Below are positions 25,417 to 33,344 of a stretch of 64,000 nt of DNA, piece after piece; the stretch's first letter is position 1; the number at the start of each line of letters is the position of its first letter. The translations under genes and the position numbers were made by a program. Source of the stretch: Variovorax atrisoli 110B (GTDB lineage: Bacteria > Pseudomonadota > Gammaproteobacteria > Burkholderiales > Burkholderiaceae_C). Location: the NCBI RefSeq assembly GCF_000382045.1, contig NZ_KB907467.1:1-64000 (forward strand). Reading direction: 5' to 3'. The notes under the pieces are model-generated. The model was not told where the DNA came from, did not search any database, and was given only the letters and a program-made list of their open reading frames with translations.

Positions 25417-26283
25417 ATGCAGGCACTCATCGAAACCATCGCGGGCGGGCTGATGCTCGGCGCGCTCTATGCACTCTTCGGGCTCGGCCTCAGCCTGAGC
25501 CTCGGCGTGATGAAGATGATCAACATCGCGCATGGCGACCTGATCGTGCTGGGCGCCTACCTGTGCAGCACGGTGATGCAGTTCCTGGGCATCGGGCCGT
25601 TCGTCTCGCTGCTCGCCGTGGTCCCCATGATGTTCGTCATCGGCTATGGGCTGCAAAGGGTGTTGCTCAATCGCGTGGTGGGCAGGGGCGCGCTTTCGCC
25701 GCTGCTGCTCACGTTCGGACTCTCGATCGTCCTGCAGAACGTGCTGCAGGAGTTCTACACGGCCGATACGCGCAGCCTTCAGGCTGGCGAGTTCGCGCTG
25801 CAGGGCTTCGACCTGGGCGGGGTGTCGATCGGGCTGCTTCCGCTCGTCTCGACGGTGATCAGCGTGGCGATCTTCGCGGGCACCAGCTGGCTGATCGGCC
25901 ACTCGCACCTGGGCCGGCAGGCGCGCGCCGTGGCGGACGACCCCGGCACCGCGCGGCTGGTCGGCGTCAACGACCGCAACTTCTTCGCGCTGGTCACCGG
26001 CTTCGTGCTCGCCGTGATCGCGCTGGCGTCGGTGATGTACGGCATCAGGACGCCGTTCTCGCCCACGGCGGGGCCCGAGCGCCTGCTGTACTCGTTCGAG
26101 GCCGTCGTGCTCGGTGGCCTCGGCAATGTGTGGGGCACGTTCGTCGGTGGCTTGATCATCGGCGTGGCGCAGCTCCTCGGTGCCAAGGTGTCGTCGGGCC
26201 TCGGCCCGTTCTTCGGACACCTGGTGTTCCTGGTCGCGCTGCTGGCGCGTCCGCAAGGGCTTTTCGGAAAGGGTTCGCGATGA
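25417..26283 (+). CDS. Branched-chain/HAAT ABC transporter permease, LivH type
   Basis: 288 residues with about eight membrane segments. LivH landmarks are LGLSLSLGVMKMINIAHGD near residue 25, AVADDPGTARLVGVN in the coupling loop near 170 and EAVVLGGLGNVWGTFVGG near 225. The ATG at 25417 is preferred over an upstream in-frame start, which would overlap the LivF gene. It is followed by a LivM gene in ATGA overlap. It forms the inner-membrane channel with that protein. Confidence 0.92.
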   Translation: MQALIETIAGGLMLGALYALFGLGLSLSLGVMKMINIAHGDLIVLGAYLCSTVMQFLGIGPFVSLLAVVPMMFVIGYGLQRVLLNRVVGRGALSPLLLTFGLSIVLQNVLQEFYTADTRSLQAGEFALQGFDLGGVSIGLLPLVSTVISVAIFAGTSWLIGHSHLGRQARAVADDPGTARLVGVNDRNFFALVTGFVLAVIALASVMYGIRTPFSPTAGPERLLYSFEAVVLGGLGNVWGTFVGGLIIGVAQLLGAKVSSGLGPFFGHLVFLVALLARPQGLFGKGSR

Positions 26284-27281
26284 ACTCGCTCGCATTGATG
26301 GAAGAGGCCAGGCCACGCAAGGCGGGCAGGGCGGCAGTCGGCGTGGTCCTGCTCGCCGTGCTCGGCGCCCTGGCCGTGGCGCCGTGGTTCACGAGCTTCG
26401 CAACCCAGCGGCTCCTCGTGGAGATCTTCACCGTCTTCGCGATGGCGCTGGCCTGGAACCTGCTCGCGGGCTACGGCGGCCTGGTGGTCGTGGGGCACCA
26501 GATGTTCGTCGGCGTGGGGGCCTATGCGCTCTTCGCGCTGTCCAACAGGCTGGGAATCAACCCGTGGATCATGCTGCCGCTCGCGACGGCGGCGACCGCG
26601 CTCTTCGCATTGCTGAGCGCGCTGCCGATGTTCCGCCTCAGCGGTGCGCATTTCGCGGTGGGAACATGGGTTCTCGCGGAGATGCTGCGGATCCTGACGC
26701 TCAACAACGAATGGCTGGGCGCGGGGGGCGGCATGCCGCTGGAGGCGCTCGCGAGCTTCGATCGCTGGACGCGCAACGCAGGTGTCTATTGGTCCGCGCT
26801 GGTCACCGGCGTCGGCGCGCTCGTCATCGCGCGCCTGATGCTCAGGGGCAAGCTGGGCCTGGCGCTGATGAGCGTGAGGGACTCGGAGGCTGCGGCGGCC
26901 GCATCCGGCGTTTCGATCCAGCGGGCCAAGCTCGCGCTGTGGGCCATCGCGGGCTCCATCACCGGACTTGCGGGCGCCGTGGCCTACATGAACACGCTGC
27001 AGGTGACGCCCGATGCGACCTTCTCGCTGAACTGGTCCGCCGCGGCCATCTTCATCGCAGTGCTCGGCGGCATCGGAACGCTGGAAGGCCCCATCCTGGG
27101 AACGATCCTCTACTTCGTCCTGCGCGAGTCCTTCGCCACGTACGGCTCGTGGTACTTCATCGGCCTCGGCTCGCTCGCCATCGCCACCATGGTGTTCGCA
27201 CCCGGCGGAGCCTGGAGCCTCGTCACGCGGCGATGGGCCATCAATCCATTCGGCGTGCGGCGCGACATGCCCCGCCGCTGA
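26280..27281 (+). CDS. Branched-chain/HAAT ABC transporter permease, LivM type
   Basis: 333 residues with about nine to ten membrane segments. LivM landmarks are MALAWNLLAGYGGLVVVGHQ near residue 60, SVRDSEAAAAASGVS near 200 and FIAVLGGIGTLEGPILG near 265. Unlike the equivalent gene in the amide-transporter operon, it is not fused to an ATPase. Its basic C-terminal tail (RRWAINPFGVRRDMPRR) is cytoplasmic. The nitrilase starts 44 nt downstream. Confidence 0.92.
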   Translation: MNSLALMEEARPRKAGRAAVGVVLLAVLGALAVAPWFTSFATQRLLVEIFTVFAMALAWNLLAGYGGLVVVGHQMFVGVGAYALFALSNRLGINPWIMLPLATAATALFALLSALPMFRLSGAHFAVGTWVLAEMLRILTLNNEWLGAGGGMPLEALASFDRWTRNAGVYWSALVTGVGALVIARLMLRGKLGLALMSVRDSEAAAAASGVSIQRAKLALWAIAGSITGLAGAVAYMNTLQVTPDATFSLNWSAAAIFIAVLGGIGTLEGPILGTILYFVLRESFATYGSWYFIGLGSLAIATMVFAPGGAWSLVTRRWAINPFGVRRDMPRR

Positions 27282-27325
27282 GCCCCTTCCTCTTCACCCA
27301 TTCACTCACAGTCAAGGAAATCCAG

Positions 27326-28339
27326 ATGTCCGAAACAGCTTTCAAGGTCGCCGTCGTCCAGGCGGCCCCGGTGTTCCTCGATGCGAAGGCGTCGACGGAA
27401 AAAGCCATCGGCCTGATCGCCGAGGCGGGGGCCAACGGTGCGAAGCTCGTGGCGTTTCCGGAGGTGTTCATCCCGGGCTACCCCTGGTGGCTCTGGCTCG
27501 GCGCGCCGGCCTGGGGGATGCAGTTCGTCTCCAGGTACCACGCCAACTCCCTGCGGGCCGACGGGCCGGAGCTGGCGGCGATCGCCGCGGCGGCCAAGAA
27601 GTCGGACATCAACGTCGTGATCGGCTTTTCCGAGATCGAGGGCGGATCACTGTACCTCAGCCAAGCCCTCATCAGCGACAAGGGCGAGATGGTGTTCAAG
27701 CGCCGAAAGCTCAAGCCCACGCACGTGGAGCGCACCCTGTTCGGCGAAGGCGATGGTTCCGACTTCCGGGTGGTCGACACCAGCGTCGGCCGTCTTGGCG
27801 CGCTGTGCTGCGCGGAGCACATCCAGCCGCTTTCGAAGTACGCGATGTACGCCATGCACGAGCAGGTGCACGTGGCGTCCTGGCCGTCGTTCACGCTGTA
27901 CCGCGGCAAGGCCTATGCGCTCGGGCACGAGGTCAACCTGGCCGCCAGCCAGATCTATGCGCTGGAGGGGGGCTGCTACGTGCTCCACTCGAGCGCGGTC
28001 ACCGGACAGGACATGTTCGACGCGCTGTGCGACACGCCCGAGCGCGTGGCGCTGCTCAACGCGGAAGGCTGCAAGCCCGGCGGCGGCTACTCGATGATCT
28101 TCGGGCCCGACGGACAGCCCCTGGTGCCGCACATGCCGCAGGACCAGGAAGGCCTGCTCTACGCCGACATCGATCTCGCCGACATCGCCGTGGCGAAGGC
28201 GGCGTACGACCCATCGGGCCACTACGCGCGCGGCGATGTCGTGCGCCTCATGGTCAACAGGAACCCGCGCCGAACCTGCGTCGATTTCGGGGAAGGCGTG
28301 ACCGACGGGGCGCAATGGACCGAAGCGAAGGTCGAGTGA
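27326..28339 (+). CDS. Nitrilase, arylacetonitrilase-like
   Basis: 337 residues of nitrilase branch 1. The catalytic triad is Glu46 (AFPEVFIPGYPWW), Lys128 (RRKLKPTHVER) and Cys162 (GALCCAEHIQPL). The residue after the nucleophile is Ala rather than the usual Trp (CAE, not CWE), with Cys before it. From memory, the arylacetonitrilase of P. fluorescens EBC191 has the same Cys-Cys-Ala pattern, and its neighbouring residues control amide formation from mandelonitrile. The following LSKYAMYAMHEQVHVASWP also fits that group. It hydrolyses nitriles to acids, perhaps with some amide. It is last in the HAAT operon and has AAGGAAAT before the ATG. Confidence 0.9.
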   Translation: MSETAFKVAVVQAAPVFLDAKASTEKAIGLIAEAGANGAKLVAFPEVFIPGYPWWLWLGAPAWGMQFVSRYHANSLRADGPELAAIAAAAKKSDINVVIGFSEIEGGSLYLSQALISDKGEMVFKRRKLKPTHVERTLFGEGDGSDFRVVDTSVGRLGALCCAEHIQPLSKYAMYAMHEQVHVASWPSFTLYRGKAYALGHEVNLAASQIYALEGGCYVLHSSAVTGQDMFDALCDTPERVALLNAEGCKPGGGYSMIFGPDGQPLVPHMPQDQEGLLYADIDLADIAVAKAAYDPSGHYARGDVVRLMVNRNPRRTCVDFGEGVTDGAQWTEAKVE

Positions 28340-28414
28340 GAACATCTCAGGCCGCAAGGCCCCGCGCTGCCGATCCGTGAGAGGCCTTAGCAAGCGTCAC
28401 GCCATTGCGCGGTT

Positions 28415-28792
28415 TCAGCCGGCGGGCAGGGCGGTGCCCTGGCAGGCGGCCAGCTGCCAGCGCCGGTCCTGGCGCCGCCAGACGGCCAGGTAGCTGCTGC
28501 AGACCTGCCGCAGTTCGCCGCCACGCAGCACCTGTGCCCGCATCTCGCCCGCCACGATGAGCGCGTCGCCGCACGGCGTCACGGTGAGCGGCGCGAGCTC
28601 GAGCTCCCGGTAGGCGATGGCGCCGGCGGCGAGCTTGTGCAGCAGGCTGTCGCGCGAATCGACCGTGCCGGTGGAGTGCACATAGCGCAGCTCGGGCGCG
28701 AGCAGCTCGCCCAGGGCGAGCACGTCGCCGGCCAGCATGGCGTCGCGACGGCGCGCCTCCAGCGCGTGCAGTTCCTCGTCGGCAGCGCTCAA
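28415..28792 (-). CDS. NTF2-like (SnoaL/DUF4440) protein
   Basis: About 125 residues from a TTG at 28792 (MSAADEELHALE); the frame stays open to 28846, overlapping the preceding gene, so the start is uncertain. The pattern EARRRDAMLAGDVLALGELLAPELRYVHSTG, shown here only in part (LLAPELRYVHSTG), is typical of the DUF4440/SnoaL group, a cone-shaped fold used by small isomerases, hydrolases and ligand binders. It overlaps or abuts the FAH-family gene upstream and is probably in its operon. The function is unknown. Confidence 0.7.
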   Translation of the reverse strand: MSAADEELHALEARRRDAMLAGDVLALGELLAPELRYVHSTGTVDSRDSLLHKLAAGAIAYRELELAPLTVTPCGDALIVAGEMRAQVLRGGELRQVCSSYLAVWRRQDRRWQLAACQGTALPAG

Positions 28793-28805
28793 GGGGCGCG
28801 GCGCG

Positions 28806-29654
28806 TCATTCGTCGCGGATGCCGTTGCGCAGCACGCCGATGGCATCCACCTCGATCTCGCACACGTCGCCCGGCTTCATGAACACCTGGGGCGTGCGCT
28901 TGTTGCCCACGCCGCCCGGCGTGCCGGTGACGATCACGTCGCCGGGCTCCAGCGGGACGAAGGCCGAGATGTAGGCGATCTGGCGCGGGATGCTGTGCAC
29001 CATCATGTCGGTGGTGGCGCGCTGCATCTCCTGGCCGTTCAGGCGTGTGACCAGCGTCATCTTCTGGTCGGGCGCGATCTCGTCGGCCGTCACCATCCAG
29101 GGGCCGAAGGCGCCCGTCTTCCAGAAGTTCTTGCCGGGCGCCCATTGCGAGGTGTGCAGCTGCCAGTCGCGCACGCTGCCGTCGTTGTAGCAGCTGTAGC
29201 CGGCGATGTGCGACCACGATTCGGCTTCGCCGATGTGCCGGCCGCCCTTGCCGATGACGATGGCGATCTCGCCCTCGTAGTCCAGCCGCTCGGAAACGCG
29301 GGGGCGCACGATGTCCTCGCCATGGGCCAGCTGCGAATCGGCCACGCGCAGGAAGATCACGGGCTTCTCGGTCACCTCCTTGCCGGTCTCGCGGATGTGC
29401 TCGCCGTAGTTCAGGCCGATGCAGAAGATCTTGCCGGGGTTGGGAATGACCGGCAGCAGGCGCACCTCCGACAGCGGCAAGGTGGCTCGCGCGGCATCGA
29501 CCTGCGCCGCCGCCTTGGCGGTCAGTCCCGCGGCGATGAAGGCCTTGAGGTCCGGCGCCTGCGCGCCGAAGACTTCGCGCAGGTCGACCACGCGGTCGCC
29601 CACGACAGCGCCGTAGCTGTCCTGGCCGTTGTACTGGTAGCTGATGAGTTTCAT
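28806..29654 (-). CDS. Fumarylacetoacetate hydrolase (FAH) family protein
   Basis: 282 residues. The family metal site is visible: CIGLNYGEHIRETG, then KPVIFLR, the acidic residues of LDYEGEIAIVIGK, and the GTPGGVG segment near residue 245. FAH-family enzymes cleave C-C bonds of acylpyruvates or act on ring-cleavage products with Mg2+ or Mn2+. Beside an aromatic hydroxylase and a VOC protein, a hydrolase for a ring-cleavage product (fumarylpyruvate-like or hydroxymuconate-like) is plausible. The ATG is preceded by AAAGGAACC on the minus strand. Confidence 0.9.
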   Translation of the reverse strand: MKLISYQYNGQDSYGAVVGDRVVDLREVFGAQAPDLKAFIAAGLTAKAAAQVDAARATLPLSEVRLLPVIPNPGKIFCIGLNYGEHIRETGKEVTEKPVIFLRVADSQLAHGEDIVRPRVSERLDYEGEIAIVIGKGGRHIGEAESWSHIAGYSCYNDGSVRDWQLHTSQWAPGKNFWKTGAFGPWMVTADEIAPDQKMTLVTRLNGQEMQRATTDMMVHSIPRQIAYISAFVPLEPGDVIVTGTPGGVGNKRTPQVFMKPGDVCEIEVDAIGVLRNGIRDE

Positions 29655-29804
29655 GGTGGTTCCTTTGGATTGAGAAGGTGGGAGGCCAGGCCGTCCGACA
29701 CGGGCACTGCGATCAGGCGGACTTTTTTCAGGGTCGACGCCCGCTCGGCGCAGAAGATCGAACGCGAGGAAGACGGACCGGGCGGATCACGGCGGCGTGG
29801 GTCG

Positions 29805-31316
29805 TCATGGCGCCACCGGCAGGTGCCGGGAGATGCGGTCGAGCTCGGCCTGCGTGCGCGCCACGCCGACGATGTAGCGGTCGGGCCGCAGGATCACGGC
29901 CTGCGCCTCGTGGCTGCGCAGCCACGCGTCGAGTTGGGCGTCGGGCCGGTCGATGACGAGCGCCTCGCTGCGGGCCCAGCGCTCGGCGGTGGCGGGCGCC
30001 GCGCGCGCCAGCAGTTCGCGCCGGCCGATGACGGCGCTGCGCCGGCCGAGCAGTTCGTCCAGCAAGCGGCCGTCGTCCAGGCGCGGCTGGGGGAAGGGGC
30101 GGCCGGCCAGGTCCTGCTGCTGCGCATCGAACGCGCCCTGGCCCAGCAGCTGCGGCGGAAGCTCGAAGACTTCGGGTTCGCCCTCGGCGAAGCGCGCGTC
30201 GCGTTCCTCCGCGGCGGCCGGATCGGTGGTCTGGATGATGCCGCCCAGGCGCACGGCCAGCTCGATCAGTGCGCGCACGTGCGGCTTGCGCTCGGATTCG
30301 TAGGTGTCGAGCAGTGATTCGGGAGCGCGTCCGGCGATCACCGCGTCCAGCTTCCAGGCCAGGTTGGAGGCATCGCGGATGCCCGCGCACATGCCCTGGC
30401 CCAGGAAGGGCGGCGTCTGGTGGCAGGCATCGCCCGCCAGGAACAGCCGGCCCTGGCGCCAGCCGTCGGCGATCACCGAATGGAAGGTGTAGATGGCCGC
30501 GCGCTCCAGCCGCGCCTGCGCAGGGCTGACCCAGGGGGCCACCAGCTTCCAGAGACTGTCGGGCTGCACCAGCGCCTCGCGGTCGTCGTCGGGCAGCACC
30601 ATGATCTCCCAGCGGCGGCGATCGCCCACCACGTTGCAGTAGGTCATGGGCCGGCGCGGATCGCAGTGCTGCACCGTGTGCGGCGGCAGGTCGAGCGCCT
30701 CGTTCAGCACCACGTCGAACACCAGCCAGGGCTGGCGCAGGCCGAGGTCGACCATCGGGCTGCCGATGTGCTCGCGCACCGGCGAGCGTGCGCCGTCGCA
30801 GCCGACCACCCAGCGCGCGCGGGCCTCGAACGCCGGGCCGCCATTGCCGTGGCTGTCGCCCTCCCGGCAGTGAAGCGTCGCGCCGTCGTCGTCCGCTTCG
30901 ATGGCGCTCAGCGTGGTCCGCAGCCGGACGTCCACCCGCGGGAAGCGCGCCAGGCCTTCGCGCAGCACCGCTTCGAGCTCGGGCTGGTGGAAGTAGTAGT
31001 TGTTGGCGCAGCCATGCGGCCCCAGTGCCGCGGTCCCGCCGCGGATCAGCAGGGTCTGCCCCGCGCCGTTGACGAAATGCATGCCCTGCGTGCCCGGCCG
31101 CGAGATGGCCAGCACCTGCTCGCGCAGCCCCGCCGCCTGGAAGATGCGCAGCACCTCGCCGTCGTAATGGATGGCCCGCGGCAGCGGAAAGATGCCAGCT
31201 TCCTTCTCGATCACCAGCACCGAGCGGCCGGCCGCCCCCAGCAGATTGGCCAGCGTGGCGCCGGTAGGCCCCAGGCCCACGATGGCCACGTCGTACACGG
31301 GCGGCCGCTCAGACAT
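29805..31316 (-). CDS. FAD-dependent aromatic hydroxylase, MhpA-like
   Basis: 503 residues from MSERPPVYD; an upstream extension overlaps the VOC gene and is less likely. The FAD motif GLGPTGATLANLLG is near residue 14, the DG motif in VGCDGARSPVRE, and the GD motif GRLFLAGDACHQTPPFLGQG near residue 290. A thioredoxin-like C-terminal domain follows. The layout matches 3-(3-hydroxyphenyl)propionate hydroxylase and related NAD(P)H-dependent phenol hydroxylases. It overlaps the VOC gene upstream by 8 nt. It would introduce the ortho-hydroxyl needed for ring cleavage; the true substrate is unknown. Confidence 0.88.
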   Translation of the reverse strand: MSERPPVYDVAIVGLGPTGATLANLLGAAGRSVLVIEKEAGIFPLPRAIHYDGEVLRIFQAAGLREQVLAISRPGTQGMHFVNGAGQTLLIRGGTAALGPHGCANNYYFHQPELEAVLREGLARFPRVDVRLRTTLSAIEADDDGATLHCREGDSHGNGGPAFEARARWVVGCDGARSPVREHIGSPMVDLGLRQPWLVFDVVLNEALDLPPHTVQHCDPRRPMTYCNVVGDRRRWEIMVLPDDDREALVQPDSLWKLVAPWVSPAQARLERAAIYTFHSVIADGWRQGRLFLAGDACHQTPPFLGQGMCAGIRDASNLAWKLDAVIAGRAPESLLDTYESERKPHVRALIELAVRLGGIIQTTDPAAAEERDARFAEGEPEVFELPPQLLGQGAFDAQQQDLAGRPFPQPRLDDGRLLDELLGRRSAVIGRRELLARAAPATAERWARSEALVIDRPDAQLDAWLRSHEAQAVILRPDRYIVGVARTQAELDRISRHLPVAP

Positions 31317-31866
31317 GCTGGTCTTCCTGCATGCGGCGGGCGACCTCGGCCTGCCACTCGGCACGGCTCATGAACTTGGGGAAGCGCTTCGCAATGGCTT
31401 CGGCCCGCGCCAGGATGGCCTCGTCGGACTGGGCCAGGTCGATCGGCTCGCGCAGCGGCTGGTCGCAGTACCAGGGCGTGTCCATGAACAGCTCCAGGCG
31501 GTTGCCCTCCGGGTCGCGGCAGTAGACGGAGACCGCGTTGCCGTGCGTCACGGGTTGCATGTCCGTGGCGCCTTCGTCCAGCAGCCGGCCATGGAAGGCA
31601 CGCAGCGTCGCGAGGTCGGGCACCCGGAAGGACAGCTGGTTGACCACGTTGAAAGCCATGTCCGCGGGCCGGCCGGTGGCCAGCACCAGCTGGTGGTGCT
31701 CGCTCGGGTCGCGGCTGAGGAAGACCAGCTGCACCGGGCCCAGGTCGCCCGCGTCGGTCTGGGTGAATCGCAGGGCGCGCTTGTAGAAGCCGGCCATGCG
31801 GTCCAGGTCGGTCACATACAGGCCGATATGGCTGAACTGCAGCTGGAGGGGGAAGTTGGGTGGCAT
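31309..31866 (-). CDS. VOC family protein, extradiol-dioxygenase-like
   Basis: 185 residues. Two beta-alpha-beta-beta-beta modules are recognisable. His13 (FSHIGLYV) and Glu125 (GNRLELFM) sit at metal-ligand positions, while the expected middle His is Gln77 (VNQLSFRV). A charged helical tail of ~50 residues follows (RAEAIAKRFPKFM). Type I extradiol dioxygenases need His-His-Glu, so either Gln takes the role or the protein does another VOC reaction. It is first in the operon with the hydroxylase, FAH protein and NTF2-like protein. It is divergent from a Bug gene across an exact dyad. Confidence 0.8.
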   Translation of the reverse strand: MPPNFPLQLQFSHIGLYVTDLDRMAGFYKRALRFTQTDAGDLGPVQLVFLSRDPSEHHQLVLATGRPADMAFNVVNQLSFRVPDLATLRAFHGRLLDEGATDMQPVTHGNAVSVYCRDPEGNRLELFMDTPWYCDQPLREPIDLAQSDEAILARAEAIAKRFPKFMSRAEWQAEVARRMQEDQHV

Positions 31867-31927
31867 GGATTGTCGTCTTTCGATAACGGGGCGCAGCTTG
31901 TCTGGCTTCGAAGAACAAATAATATCT

Positions 31928-31950
31928 CAATTATCTTATTTTGATAATTG
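31928..31950. promoter_or_regulatory. Perfect operator-like inverted repeat in a divergent promoter region
   Basis: CAATTATC (31928-31935) and GATAATTG (31943-31950) are exact reverse complements separated by TTATTTT. The dyad lies in a very A+T-rich island within G+C-rich DNA. Its centre (31939) is exactly midway between the start codons of the VOC gene (31866) and the Bug gene (32012). It is probably the binding site of a dimeric repressor or activator controlling both operons. No regulator gene is adjacent. Confidence 0.6.
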
Positions 31951-32011
31951 GCATGTTTTTCGTATGATCCGCCCGCGTGCAGCCTGCCCGCATTCGCAAA
32001 CGGAGACATTC

Positions 32012-33001
32012 ATGACCCCCATCCAAAAGCTCGCCGCGGCGGCCGCGGCCCTGCCGCTGGCGGCAGTGCTGGCGCTGTCGGGCACCGCCGCCAGCGCCCA
32101 GCCCGACTACCCCACCAAGCCCGTGCGCATCATTGCCCCCTTCCCCGCGGGCAGCGGACCCGACGCCAACGCCCGCGAACTGGCGGCGGAGCTGACGAAG
32201 ATCCTGGGCCAGTCCTTCTACGTGGAGAACCGTCCGGGCGCCTCGAACATCATCGGCACCGAGGTGGCGGCCAAGGCGCCCAACGACGGCTATTCGCTCT
32301 ACATCGGCACCACGAGCTCGCTGTCGGTGGTGCCGCACCTCTACGGCAAGCTGCCCTTCAATGCCGAGCGCGACTTCGCGCCCATCAGCCTGCTGGGCGT
32401 GCTCAACACCGGACTGATCGCCACCCCCTCGGTGACGGCGAAGGACGCGCGCGAGCTGATCGCGCAGCTCAAGAGCAGGCCCGATTCGATCAACGTGGCC
32501 ACGCAGGGCATCGGCAGCTATTCGCACCTGTCGGCGGCGTGGTTCAACAGGGAGGCCGGCGTGAAGTCCAACCTGGTGCCCTACAACAGCAACAGCCCGT
32601 ATGCCGACCTGCTGGCAGGGCAGATCCAGCTGATGTTCGACGGCCTGCCCGCCGCGGCCACCAACGTGCAGGCAGGCAAGCTCAAGCTGCTGGCCATCAC
32701 CGGCCGCGAGCGGCATCCGAGCTTCCCCAGCGTGCCCACCTTCGCGGAGCAGGGCCTGCCCGAGTACACACCCATCGCCTGGCAGGGCCTGCTGGCGCCG
32801 GCAGGCACCGCACCGGCCATCCTGGAGAAGCTCAGCGGCGCGATGGCCAAGGTGTGCCAGTCGCCCGAACTGGCGAAGAAGTGGCGCGACTACGGCGGCG
32901 AGTTGCGCTGCAACACGCCGGCCGAATTCGCCGCCTTCATCCAGGCCGACCGGGCCATGTGGGGCAAGGTGATCCGCGCCGCAGGCGTCAGGCTCGACTG
33001 A
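32012..33001 (+). CDS. Bug-family (tripartite tricarboxylate transporter) substrate-binding protein
   Basis: 329 residues with a signal peptide ending near ASA-QPDYP (about residue 30). Bug landmarks are PVRIIAPFPAGSGPDANAR, VENRPGASNIIGTEVAAKA, LVPYNSNSPYADLLAGQIQ and FPSVPTFAEQGLPEY. The ribosome site is CGGAGAC. It shares a promoter region with the divergent aromatic operon and so probably captures that pathway's substrate. It is the second Bug protein in the window; the two share family motifs but are clearly different sequences. Confidence 0.92.
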   Translation: MTPIQKLAAAAAALPLAAVLALSGTAASAQPDYPTKPVRIIAPFPAGSGPDANARELAAELTKILGQSFYVENRPGASNIIGTEVAAKAPNDGYSLYIGTTSSLSVVPHLYGKLPFNAERDFAPISLLGVLNTGLIATPSVTAKDARELIAQLKSRPDSINVATQGIGSYSHLSAAWFNREAGVKSNLVPYNSNSPYADLLAGQIQLMFDGLPAAATNVQAGKLKLLAITGRERHPSFPSVPTFAEQGLPEYTPIAWQGLLAPAGTAPAILEKLSGAMAKVCQSPELAKKWRDYGGELRCNTPAEFAAFIQADRAMWGKVIRAAGVRLD

Positions 33002-33344
33002 GCGACCGCGGGCCTGGCTTCGGCCGAGCGGGCGGCGACGAAGTGCTGATCGACGCGGCCTTCGCCCGCGTCAACCGACACGACTGCAACCAGCGCGGGC
33101 GCGGGCCCACGCCCGCGCACAGCGACGTGCCCACTGGGAGTCAGCCGCATCATGTGTTGAGCCAGTGCGCGCGCCGAGGGCCTGCGCGCGGGCGATGCGG
33201 TGTGCACGCTGGAGCCGGCCCACGCCCGGCTCGAGTCGGGACAGGCGATGGCCCAGCTGGTGCTGGCGATGAAGGCGCGCTGACGACGCGCCGAGGTCAC
33301 GACGACGGCGTGCCGGCGGTCCAGCCCGCGGCGCGGGCCCGCGA
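33002..33344. other. Intergenic region with a possible gene remnant
   Basis: No intact gene was found. At about 33161-33283 (+) a coding-like stretch of ~40 codons runs from just after a stop codon to TGA (AEGLRAGDAVCTLEPAHARL near its start). It has no start codon with a ribosome site and no family I recognise. It could be the 3' end of a decayed gene or chance. Confidence 0.3.
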
